This document shows positions 6,137 through 14,651 of a stretch of 64,000 bases of DNA, piece after piece. Within the stretch, counting starts at the first letter, position 1. Each line of letters opens with the position of its first letter. Position numbers and translations under genes: made by a program. The DNA is taken from assembly GCA_023401925.1 (NCBI GenBank), contig JAEXDA010000047.1, positions 1 through 64,000 on the forward strand, in the 5' to 3' direction. The notes under the pieces were generated by a model. It was not told the origin of the DNA. It did not search any database and was given only the letters and a program-made list of their open reading frames with translations. The stretch is from Bacillota bacterium (GTDB taxonomy: Bacteria; Bacillota; UBA4882; UBA8346).

Positions 6137-8251
6137 TCAGTTGCCTTGTTCATCCAGAGGCGCTTGATTTTTATTTTCGGGTTGGGATATAGCCGATGGC
6201 GCTTTCTGATCATCCGGTACATTCGTCTTCTCTTGACCGCCTTGTGAACCGGGGGCTCCATTTTCGTCTTTCTTCCCCGGGAAAAACCAGTGCCAAAGCC
6301 TGTAAGCTGTACTTTGCGGCACCGTATTCTCCTTAAATACTTCCTTGTAGGTGTTATTTCCTGCCCATCCCGGCACAGCCTGACCGCTTTCGGGATTGAC
6401 ATCAGCCCAAACAATTCCCTCCGGTTGTTGAAAATCCAATACGGGCCTACGGGCCGTTACCCGCCGCATATAGACGCCCCAAACCTCAGCCGCGCTTGAG
6501 CTACCAATATTGCCGCCTTTATACGTCATCGGACGGTCCTGACGATCGTTGCCGATCCAGACAGCGGTAAGTATATCAGGCGTATATCCAACAAACCAGG
6601 CATTGGTATAATCACTGGAGGTACCGGTTTTCCCGGCAGCCGGGCGATCGGCCAGCCTGGCCCGGATACCCGTCCCGCTGCTAATTACGCTCTCCATTAA
6701 GGAAGTCATGATATAAGCGCTCTGCGGTGAAAGCACCTGCTGGGAGGAGGGTTCAATCGAAAATTGTTTCACCGTCTCCCCTTGGCGATTCATTATTTTA
6801 CGCAATGCCACCGGCTCATTATAACAACCGCCGTTGGCGAAGGGGGCATAAGACGCCGCTAATTGCAACGGGGTAACACCCTTAGTCAATCCTCCCAAGG
6901 CCAACGGAGCTAAATTCAAATCATTGGTTGGACCGCTTTTCACTAAAGTCGTAATACCCTGCTTTTCGATTTGGTCGGCGACGGCGTCCACTCCAACTTC
7001 CTGGAGCAACTGGACGGCCACACTGTTGATCGATTGTTTAAAAGCATCCCGGAGAGTCATTTTACCCCGGAATTTACGGTCATAGTTTACCGGCGACCAC
7101 ATACTGCCATCCGGCATTTCAATGGCCAACGGTTTATCGTCAAATATGGCCGCCGCCGTAAAGCCTTTCTCTAAGGCCGCAGCATAAACGAACGGTTTGA
7201 TAGCCGATCCCGGCTGACGATAAGCCCGGATACTACGGTTATACTGGCTTTGGCCATAATTTTTCCCGCCCATCATCGCCAATATTTCGCCCGTTCTTGG
7301 ATCCAATGTGATCAGCGCCGCTTCCGGCTGAACATTCGATGCCACTTTGGGGACGGAAAGCATGGCCGCTTCAGCCTGGCGCTGGCAATTTAAATCGAGC
7401 GTGGTGTAAATCTTGTACCCGCCGTAACGTAATTGTTCTTCGGTAAAATTCTCTTTACTGATTAAATACTGGCGGACATAGTCAAGAAAGTAAGCACCGA
7501 CCGAAGCGACCTCGGCGCGATTGACAGCGCGCAAACCCCGGGCTGAAGTTGCTTTGTATTGGGCATTGGTTATATATTTGAGTTCCGACATTCTTCTGAG
7601 TACAACATCCCGGCGCACCTTGCACTCTTTGGGATGCCGAAGGGGAGATAAGTTTTCGGGGCTCTGAATCATACCGGCAATCATGGCCGACTCCTCCAAA
7701 TTGAGAGCGCTGACCGACTTGCCGAAATAATAGCGGGCGGCCGCTTCAACCCCGACATTGCCATGAGCCAGATACACGCTATTCAAATAAAGTTCCAAAA
7801 TCTCTTTTTTCGAATAAACCTTTTCCATCTCCAGGGCATAAGAAATATCCTCGATTTTCCGGGAGAGGGTACGCTCCTGGCTTAGCAATGCGATTTTGGC
7901 CAACTGTTGGGTAATCGTGCTACCGCCTTCAACCCCGCCCCCCGGGATAATATCGCGTACAAGAGCCCTGGCCATTCCGCGCAAATCAATCCCCTTGTGC
8001 TCGTAAAACCTGGAGTCTTCGATCGCCACCACCGCATTTTGGAGATTGACCGGAATCTTACTGATCGGTGTCCAAATCCGATTGTAATAATACAGATTCC
8101 CAATTAATTGATTATTACGGTCGTAAACCGCCGATGCCATACTGATATTTTCGAGCTTTTGACGCATATCTTTGGTAAGCACCGCGCCATAAACCACCAC
8201 CGAACAGAATACGAAAAGAAGACAACCGTATATGAATTTTCGTTTCATCAT
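6137..8251 (-). CDS. class A penicillin-binding protein (transglycosylase/transpeptidase)
   Basis: The enzyme polymerises and cross-links peptidoglycan at the outer face of the inner membrane. It has one N-terminal membrane helix. The GT51 domain shows AIEDSRFYEHKGID, GGSTITQQLAKIALLSQERT and ELYLNSVYLAHGN-type motifs. The transpeptidase domain shows SAIK (QPGSAIKPF), SIN (KQSINSVAVQ) and KTGTS. A low-complexity Gly/Gln/Pro tail of about 45 residues ends the protein. The ATG at 8251 is chosen because GGAG lies six bases upstream; an earlier in-frame ATG is at 8272. A paralogue lies at 10110-12008. Confidence 0.92.
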   Translation of the reverse strand: MMKRKFIYGCLLFVFCSVVVYGAVLTKDMRQKLENISMASAVYDRNNQLIGNLYYYNRIWTPISKIPVNLQNAVVAIEDSRFYEHKGIDLRGMARALVRDIIPGGGVEGGSTITQQLAKIALLSQERTLSRKIEDISYALEMEKVYSKKEILELYLNSVYLAHGNVGVEAAARYYFGKSVSALNLEESAMIAGMIQSPENLSPLRHPKECKVRRDVVLRRMSELKYITNAQYKATSARGLRAVNRAEVASVGAYFLDYVRQYLISKENFTEEQLRYGGYKIYTTLDLNCQRQAEAAMLSVPKVASNVQPEAALITLDPRTGEILAMMGGKNYGQSQYNRSIRAYRQPGSAIKPFVYAAALEKGFTAAAIFDDKPLAIEMPDGSMWSPVNYDRKFRGKMTLRDAFKQSINSVAVQLLQEVGVDAVADQIEKQGITTLVKSGPTNDLNLAPLALGGLTKGVTPLQLAASYAPFANGGCYNEPVALRKIMNRQGETVKQFSIEPSSQQVLSPQSAYIMTSLMESVISSGTGIRARLADRPAAGKTGTSSDYTNAWFVGYTPDILTAVWIGNDRQDRPMTYKGGNIGSSSAAEVWGVYMRRVTARRPVLDFQQPEGIVWADVNPESGQAVPGWAGNNTYKEVFKENTVPQSTAYRLWHWFFPGKKDENGAPGSQGGQEKTNVPDDQKAPSAISQPENKNQAPLDEQGN

Positions 8252-8272
8252 TTTCATCTCCATTACAACCAT

Positions 8273-8836
8273 TCACGTTGTTTATTGCTTCAATCTTAAA
8301 CTATCACAGAAATCTTGAATATCCTACCAGTAATACCTGGTAAATTGGAATTCTTTGGTGATTGCCGCTTCAAACCCCAGGAAGGTTATCTCTGTCATTA
8401 TCGCCAGCAACTCTTTATTTTATTCTCAATTGAATTCAGTCTAGCATAGATTGGGCATGGTGAATTTTAAAATACAGTTACATTTCAACGCAAACCTGGC
8501 CAAGAAGTTCCGGTCGTTAAATAGGTTGCAACGATAAAGGCACGCCTGGTTCACTATTTGTGCGATATTTTCGCCAATTGCAATGAAAAAAATACAATTT
8601 TTACATTTCATTGTTTCACGATAAACAAAATGGACAAGCCTCCGCCGTTATGGTATTCATTATAAAATAATCCGGAAATAATTTAAAGACCTCCCGCTAA
8701 AAGTTGTGTTGACACATCATGTGTAACATAAGACGCTTTGATTTGCATTCCGGCGATTCGTCCTTAAAAGGCCAGCGCAAAGATGTCATAATGAATAACC
8801 CCCGCCCATAGTATCGTACTACGGAGGAACTTATCA
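8273..8836. promoter_or_regulatory. 564-nt divergent intergenic region with a 13-nt palindrome
   Basis: The divergent gap between the penicillin-binding protein and the flippase has no credible gene. ACACAT-C-ATGTGT (8712-8724) is a perfect palindrome overlapping a TTGACA (8709-8714). No matching -10 lies at 16-18 nt, so promoter function is not shown. The palindrome is a candidate regulator site. Confidence 0.3.
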
Positions 8837-10225
8837 ATGAAAACCCGCCCCAATTTGAGAAACTTCTTTTATTTAGTGGGTTCCGGACTGATTGTCCAGT
8901 TCGCAGGTTCCATTTATCGCATTTGGCTGGCTAGAAAAATCGGCCCGGAAGGACTGGGAATTCTGCAAATGATTTACCCGGTATACCGGCTTCTCAGCGG
9001 AATCGCTACCATTGGACTACCTTTGGCTTTAACCAAATGGGTGGCGGAATATTTGGCATATCATGAATACCCCAAAATTATCCTTTTAAAAAATTGGGCC
9101 CTCCGCATCGTCTCGATCTCATCGGTGATCATTGCGGCCTTCCTTTACATTGGGACTCCCTTTCTTAGCCGGAATGTCTTTACGGACCCTCGTATTCAGG
9201 AATCTTTATTCATCGTAGCCCTGGCAATCCCTTTTTCCGCTATATCGGCGATTCTTCGCGGCTATTATCAGGGACATTCCTTGATGGCTCCTACGGCAGC
9301 ATCCGAAATTGCCGAACAAATCATTGAAATTTCTACCACTTTCCTGGCAGTTGAATTTTTTCTGCGAATCCTGCCTTTCTCCATCTTCGGGGCTCCGGTT
9401 TTAGGCTTAACCATGGGTGAAGTTACCTGTTTGATAACATTGCTGCTGTTTTATAAATACTCCCACAAGCCCCGTATTTCACAGTTTCTATCTGAAAGCC
9501 CCAATAATCCTGAGCTCCCTCAGCGGCAGATTTTTCGTTATTCCTGGCCAATTTTACTCAACCAAATTGTAGTGTCGATCAGTTTGGCCAGCGAAGGAAT
9601 TATCATACCCCATCTTTTGATGAGCGGCGGCCTCAATACCGCCCTTAGCACGGGACTTTTTGGAAAGTTAACGGGAATGGCCGAGCCGGTCGCCTATTTT
9701 CCCCTGCTCTTTTCGGCGCCGCTGGGTTCGGTGCTCTCGCCCCAAGTTAGTTCAGCTTTTAAAACCAAATCCTTTCAAAAAATTCTCCGCAAAATCTCTC
9801 TGTTTTATCTGGTGACTACTTTTTTTTGTTTGCTGGCTTTTTGCTTCATTCTCTTTACAGCCGTCCCAATCGCCAAATTCCTTTATCAAGACACCTCTCC
9901 GAGTCTTTTAATTAAAATTCTGGTCGTCGGTTTGCCTTTTACAGGGATTGGAATTCTCAACATTTCCATACTGGCTTCGGTAGGGGCCACCAAAACAGTA
10001 ATGGCCCTGAGTATATGGGCCGTCGGTTTAAAAACTTTTGCATTAATCGGTTTAATCCCCTTATGGGGCGTGGTCGGCGCTGCATGGGCCATTAATATCA
10101 CGCAAATTTTTACTTGCCTGGCGAGTATGCATGAAGTGAGGCGCCTTTTGATGCCACTTTCCGCATCAATTCTCCCCAAATGGCTGAAGCCATTCCGCTT
10201 CCCATGGCCGCACCCCCGGCAATAA
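8837..10225 (+). CDS. SpoVB/MurJ-like polysaccharide or lipid-II flippase (MOP superfamily)
   Basis: This 462-residue protein has about 12-14 membrane segments. It shows MOP-exporter features, including the N-terminal RNFFYLVGSGLIVQFAGSIYR and the hallmark loop RGYYQGHSLMAPTAASEIAEQ seen in SpoVB/YtgP proteins. Such proteins move lipid-linked sugar precursors across the membrane, in SpoVB's case for spore cortex. GGAGG lies before the ATG. Its position between two class A penicillin-binding proteins suggests a peptidoglycan role. The last 116 bp overlap, tail to tail, the 3' end of the second penicillin-binding protein. It is shorter than B. subtilis SpoVB, so orthology is not certain. Confidence 0.8.
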   Translation: MKTRPNLRNFFYLVGSGLIVQFAGSIYRIWLARKIGPEGLGILQMIYPVYRLLSGIATIGLPLALTKWVAEYLAYHEYPKIILLKNWALRIVSISSVIIAAFLYIGTPFLSRNVFTDPRIQESLFIVALAIPFSAISAILRGYYQGHSLMAPTAASEIAEQIIEISTTFLAVEFFLRILPFSIFGAPVLGLTMGEVTCLITLLLFYKYSHKPRISQFLSESPNNPELPQRQIFRYSWPILLNQIVVSISLASEGIIIPHLLMSGGLNTALSTGLFGKLTGMAEPVAYFPLLFSAPLGSVLSPQVSSAFKTKSFQKILRKISLFYLVTTFFCLLAFCFILFTAVPIAKFLYQDTSPSLLIKILVVGLPFTGIGILNISILASVGATKTVMALSIWAVGLKTFALIGLIPLWGVVGAAWAINITQIFTCLASMHEVRRLLMPLSASILPKWLKPFRFPWPHPRQ

Positions 10226-12008
10226 GCGGTTTATTTTGCTCATCATTGCCAATCCATACTCCTGCCAATAAATCTCCGGTATATCCGATAAACCAGCCGT
10301 TGGTATTTTGATTGGTGGTACCGGTTTTTCCGGCGGCCGAAATACCGATGCCGGCTCTGATACCGGTACCGCGAGTAATGACTCCTTCCATCATCGAAGT
10401 TAAAGAGTCTGCTGTCTGGGCCTGAATCACCTGATGTTGGGCCATTCTGCCACTATGAATCAGGCGGCCTTCCCGGTCATACACCCGGGTGATTCCATAA
10501 GGAACAGATAATACCCCACTATTGGCAAAAGAGCTGTAAGTTCCGGTTAACTCCAGCAAAGTCACGCCTTTTGTTAAACCTCCCAAAGCCAATGGAGCCA
10601 AACCCTGATCGTTTAAGTCCCCGGATGATACCAAACTGGTTAGTCCCATTTTACGGGCAACTTGAAAAACAGTAGCCGGGCCCAAACGTTGAACCAATTG
10701 CACCGCAATGGTATTGACCGACTCTTCCAACGCCGTTCGTAATGTAATCGTGCCCCGATATTTGTTATCATAATTCTGAGGCCGCCAAGTCTCTCCGTTA
10801 ACGGAAATGGTTAACGGTTGATCAACCATTTCCTGATCGGGTTTATAACCCGACTCTATGGCTGCTGCGTAAACAAAGGGCTTGATGGCTGATCCGGGTT
10901 GCCGGAGAATTTGATAGGCCCTATTGGGTTCGGCTGTAGAAAAATGCCTGCCGCCCACGATGCCTAAAATTTGACCGGTGGTAGGATCAAGAACCACGAT
11001 AGCCCCTTGGGGTTGTGTCACATTCCAGCGATCAGGCCCATCCACCGGCAAAATATTCATGGCTTTTTCGGCCTGGGCCTGAATATTGCGGTCCATGGTG
11101 GTATAAATTTTCAAGCCGGAACTGCGTAAATAATTTTCGCTATAATGAGTTTGCCGTTTTAATTCATGGATTACATAATCGCTAAAATAGGCGCCGACAT
11201 AAGTCGTTCCCGGCTCTTTCAGAGTGCGAATGGGTTCCTGAGATAAACGGCGGATTGCATCCCCCTTTAAATACCCCCGTAGCCCCATTAATTTAAGGAC
11301 TAAATTCCGGCGAGCCTCAGCCCCTTTCGGGTTACGGTAAGGGGAATAATACTCGGGCCCTTTCGCCAAACCCGCGATCATCGCAGCTTCGGAAGTATTT
11401 AATCTCTGGACCTGCTTACCGAAATATACTTGGGATGCAGCCTGAACCCCCCAAGAACCATGGCCCAGATATATGCTATTCAAATAAAACTCCAGGATTT
11501 GAGCTTTGGTATACTGTTGTTCAATCCGAATTGCATAGGCCATCTCCCAAACTTTCCGGAAAATGTTTTTCTCTTGCGAGAGAAAGAGATTTTTCACCAA
11601 CTGTTGAGTAATCGTGCTCCCTCCTTGCAATTTGTGGCCTTCCATAATATCCCTGACCAGGGCCCGCCCAATTCCTCTTACATCGATCCCTTTATGTTGG
11701 TAAAAACGGTAATCTTCCGTCGCAATAAAAGCATCCCTTAAACTCCGGGGAATTTGATCCAGGGGCGCCCAAAGCCGGGTTTTGGAATATAGGGTAACAA
11801 TTTCCGCGCCGTCCCGATCATAAATTGTCGAAGCCAACCGGCTCCGATTGAGTTCTGTCCTGAGGTCGAGCCTCCAAACAAACGGGTTAAAAAAAATGGC
11901 GGTAATAAACGCTAGACAGACCAATAATAAAAGCCCTACCAACAATCGCAATAATATAGGCGGTTTTTTCGGCGCGACGCGGCCCTTTTTTTTCGATTTC
12001 CTCGGCAT
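10110..12008 (-). CDS. class A penicillin-binding protein, second paralogue
   Basis: This is a 632-residue bifunctional peptidoglycan synthase. A basic N-terminus (PRKSKKKGRVAPKK) precedes one membrane helix. The GT51 domain shows ATEDYRFYQHKGIDVRG and QGGSTITQQLVKNLFLSQEK. The transpeptidase domain shows SAIK (RQPGSAIKPF), SVN (EESVNTIAVQ) and KTGTT. It resembles the protein at 6137-8251 throughout, but lacks the long tail and ends in HAYSPGK. The C-terminal 116 bp are antisense to the end of the flippase gene. Confidence 0.92.
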   Translation of the reverse strand: MPRKSKKKGRVAPKKPPILLRLLVGLLLLVCLAFITAIFFNPFVWRLDLRTELNRSRLASTIYDRDGAEIVTLYSKTRLWAPLDQIPRSLRDAFIATEDYRFYQHKGIDVRGIGRALVRDIMEGHKLQGGSTITQQLVKNLFLSQEKNIFRKVWEMAYAIRIEQQYTKAQILEFYLNSIYLGHGSWGVQAASQVYFGKQVQRLNTSEAAMIAGLAKGPEYYSPYRNPKGAEARRNLVLKLMGLRGYLKGDAIRRLSQEPIRTLKEPGTTYVGAYFSDYVIHELKRQTHYSENYLRSSGLKIYTTMDRNIQAQAEKAMNILPVDGPDRWNVTQPQGAIVVLDPTTGQILGIVGGRHFSTAEPNRAYQILRQPGSAIKPFVYAAAIESGYKPDQEMVDQPLTISVNGETWRPQNYDNKYRGTITLRTALEESVNTIAVQLVQRLGPATVFQVARKMGLTSLVSSGDLNDQGLAPLALGGLTKGVTLLELTGTYSSFANSGVLSVPYGITRVYDREGRLIHSGRMAQHQVIQAQTADSLTSMMEGVITRGTGIRAGIGISAAGKTGTTNQNTNGWFIGYTGDLLAGVWIGNDEQNKPLIAGGAAMGSGMASAIWGELMRKVASKGASLHAYSPGK

Positions 12009-12440
12009 TCACTCACCCTACGCTAGTTTTTTACTTCCCTGTCAAGAAGATACTTCAAAGCACAAGGGAAAATATGGATTACTCTTAAGTGATATGAAAG
12101 CCCATCGTGTTTGCCGCAAGCTTTATCTTGATAAATATTCTTTGTTAATTTAACCCCTCGCCAAAATCAAGAGCATATTCCCATCAAACAAGATAGATGC
12201 CTATTTTTCATAGGTTTTGCACATTGATTTCTATTCATTTCTGTATTATTATACATACAATAACATTCCACAAATTTATCACATACGTTACAATTTTATA
12301 TTATCCGAATGTATTTGCTCATATATTAATAAAACGGTTCTTGATATTGGGATAACCGTTTGGATGGATTCTAAACCTTCAATATGCTACGCATCATTAC
12401 CGATTTCGAAAATATTTATTTTAAACGGGGGGCATCATTG
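12009..12440 (+). promoter_or_regulatory. peptide-transporter upstream region with a promoter candidate
   Basis: This 432-nt AT-rich gap has no credible gene. TTGATT (12224-12229), a 17-nt spacer and TATTAT (12247-12252) make a plausible sigma-A promoter about 190 nt before the first transporter gene. No operator or riboswitch was recognised in the long leader. Confidence 0.4.
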
Positions 12441-13484
12441 ATGAATGTTTCAGGAGTAGATCCTCGGACGCAAGATTCTTCCATCTTGGATAGAGGTCCG
12501 GAAACTCTTCTAAAAATTGAAGACTTGCACACATTTTTTGAAACCGAGGAAGGAACCGTAAAAGCCGTTGACGGCATTTCATTGGAGATTAAAAAACAAT
12601 CGGCCTTGGGTTTAGTTGGTGAAAGCGGTTGTGGAAAAAGTATCACCGCTCTCTCGATTATGCAATTGCTTCCCCGCCCCAAAGGGAGAATTCATAGCGG
12701 CCGAATCCTTTTCGAGAGCGAAAATAAAGGCATCGTCGATATTGGCGCATTGGATCCGATGGGCACCGAAATACAAAGTATTCGCGGCAATGAAATCGCC
12801 ATGATTTTTCAGGAACCGATGACTTCTTTAAATCCGGTATTTACCATTGGCGAACAGATTGTGGAAGCGATTCAAAAGCATCAAAAGATACCGAAGAAAG
12901 AGGCTTGGATTGCCGCCGCCGATATGGTTGGGAAAGTCGGTATCCCGAGCCCCGCCGAAAACGTCAAAAGTTTTCCCCATTGCTTCAGCGGTGGTATGCG
13001 TCAACGGGCAATGATTGCCATGGCCCTGTCCTGCAACCCGCACCTACTAATCGCCGATGAGCCCACTACGGCCCTGGATGTCACCATTCAAGCCCAAATT
13101 ATTGACCTCATGAAACGGCTCCAACAAGAATATCATATGTCCATCATCATGATCACTCACAATCTGGGAATTGTCACTAAATTATGTGATGAAGTCGCCG
13201 TGATGTATATGGGGTCAATCGTTGAACAAGGTTCAGTCCGTCAAATTATGAAAGAAACCCTTCACCCTTATACTTCCGGTTTGATAAAATCCATTCCAAC
13301 GCTTGGAATCCGTACCGAAAAACCTCTAACTTCCATTCCCGGTTTAGTTCCCAGTCCGTTTAACCTGCTGGAAGGCTGTTCATTTCAACCCCGTTGCGGA
13401 CGTAGTTTTGAAAAATGCACGACAAAGCCGCCGCTTTTTAAGAAAGATAACGATCATTTAGTGAGGTGCTGGCTCTATGAATAA
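12441..13484 (+). CDS. peptide/nickel ABC transporter ATPase (DppD/OppD type)
   Basis: This cytosolic ATPase energises peptide-type uptake. It has Walker A GESGCGKS, Q-loop FQEPMTSLNPVF, signature FSGGMRQR, Walker B LLIADEPTTALD and the switch histidine in MITHN. The C-terminal oligopeptide-type extension (LHPYTSGLIKSIPTL) ends in a cysteine set, GCSFQPRCG with CTTKPP and RCW, as in Dpp/Opp ATPases. GGGGGG eight bases upstream supports the ATG at 12441 over an in-frame ATG at 12384. It overlaps the next ATPase gene by 8 bp and begins a five-gene operon. Confidence 0.9.
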   Translation: MNVSGVDPRTQDSSILDRGPETLLKIEDLHTFFETEEGTVKAVDGISLEIKKQSALGLVGESGCGKSITALSIMQLLPRPKGRIHSGRILFESENKGIVDIGALDPMGTEIQSIRGNEIAMIFQEPMTSLNPVFTIGEQIVEAIQKHQKIPKKEAWIAAADMVGKVGIPSPAENVKSFPHCFSGGMRQRAMIAMALSCNPHLLIADEPTTALDVTIQAQIIDLMKRLQQEYHMSIIMITHNLGIVTKLCDEVAVMYMGSIVEQGSVRQIMKETLHPYTSGLIKSIPTLGIRTEKPLTSIPGLVPSPFNLLEGCSFQPRCGRSFEKCTTKPPLFKKDNDHLVRCWLYE

Positions 13485-14532
13485 TTCCGCAGATACTCGT
13501 CAAGATTCCAGAAATTCTTTACCAAATGATACTTTGCTCAACGTGAAGAATCTCCAAAAGTATTTTCCAATCCAAAAAGGATTTCTTCGTAAAACAGTAG
13601 GCTGGGTGAAAGCCGTTGACCATATCAGTTTTGATATTAAAAAGGGCGAAACCTTGGGCCTGGTCGGTGAAAGCGGTTGCGGCAAAACAACCACCGGCCG
13701 TTGCATTCTACAACTGGAAAGCCCCACCGGGGGAGAAGTTGATTTTTATCTCCATGGAGTCAAGACTCCGGTGAATAAAAAATCCATCCAAACGCTTAAA
13801 AAAGACATGCAGATTATTTTTCAAGATCCTTATTCTTCATTGAATCCGCGCCTGACGATTGAAAAAATAATCGCCGAACCCCTAATCACTCATGGAATCA
13901 ACAGCAAGTCGGAGATCCGTGATCGGGTGGCTGAATTGTTAACCTCGGTTGGCCTTTCCAGCGCACACATGAAAAGATTCCCCCATGAATTCAGCGGCGG
14001 TCAACGTCAGAGAGTCGGTATTGCCCGGGCCTTGGCGCTTCATCCAAAATTGATTGTCTGCGATGAACCCGTTTCCGCCCTTGATGTTTCCATTCAAGCT
14101 CAAGTTATTAATTTGCTGGAGGATTTACAGGCTGAATTCGGTTTAACCTACCTTTTTATATCCCACGACCTCAGTGTGGTCAATCATATTTGCGACCGTG
14201 TCGCGGTAATGTATTTGGGAAATATCGTCGAACTGGCCGAGGTCGATGAGTTATTCGCCAACCCCAGACATCCCTATACAGAAGCCCTCTTTTCGGCGAT
14301 CCCCGTTCCGGATCCCGATTTTCAATTGGAACAAATCATTTTGGAAGGTGATGTGCCCAGCCCTTCCAATCCGCCTAAAGGGTGCCACTTTCATCCTCGC
14401 TGCCGGTTCGCCCGGGAAATTTGCAAAAGGGAGCCTGTACTCCTAAGACCGCTTAAGGATAACTCGAATCATTACACGTCATGTCATTTTGCCGAAGATC
14501 TGGCATTAAAAGGAGTCAGGGTTTCCGCCTGA
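13477..14532 (+). CDS. peptide/nickel ABC transporter ATPase (DppF/OppF type)
   Basis: This is the second ATPase of the transporter, 351 residues. It has Walker A GESGCGKT, Q-loop FQDPYSSLNPRL, signature FSGGQRQR and Walker B LIVCDEPVSALD. The DppF-type C-terminus has RHPYTEALFSAIPVPDP and the cysteine set GCHFHPRCRFAREIC. It would pair with the preceding gene as a heterodimer. The start codon overlaps the end of that gene, implying translational coupling. Confidence 0.92.
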   Translation: MNNSADTRQDSRNSLPNDTLLNVKNLQKYFPIQKGFLRKTVGWVKAVDHISFDIKKGETLGLVGESGCGKTTTGRCILQLESPTGGEVDFYLHGVKTPVNKKSIQTLKKDMQIIFQDPYSSLNPRLTIEKIIAEPLITHGINSKSEIRDRVAELLTSVGLSSAHMKRFPHEFSGGQRQRVGIARALALHPKLIVCDEPVSALDVSIQAQVINLLEDLQAEFGLTYLFISHDLSVVNHICDRVAVMYLGNIVELAEVDELFANPRHPYTEALFSAIPVPDPDFQLEQIILEGDVPSPSNPPKGCHFHPRCRFAREICKREPVLLRPLKDNSNHYTSCHFAEDLALKGVRVSA

Positions 14533-14579
14533 CCGATGAGAAATATGGAATGACCGAATGATTTTACGGGGAGGTGAAA

Positions 14580-14651
14580 GTGTATACGCTTACCGCCGAG
14601 CGGGCGGCGGATATTGGCTTGAAAATAAAATTTAAGGAGGTATTTTTATGA
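14580..14651 (+). CDS. possible 23-residue leader peptide before the binding protein
   Basis: A GTG at 14580 follows GGGGAGGTGAAA, a strong ribosome binding site otherwise unexplained here. It opens a 23-codon frame (MYTLTAERAADIGLKIKFKE at its start). The TGA stop at 14649-14651 overlaps the ATG of the binding-protein gene as ATGA. The binding-protein gene has its own TAAGGAGG inside this frame. Translational coupling or boosting is possible. No amino-acid run of the attenuation type is seen, and the frame could be chance. Confidence 0.35.
   Translation: MYTLTAERAADIGLKIKFKEVFL

Noticed and set aside
8709..8729. Promoter at TTGACA before the flippase gene
   Set aside because: There is no -10 box at 16-18 nt; the nearby TAACAT is only 9 nt away.
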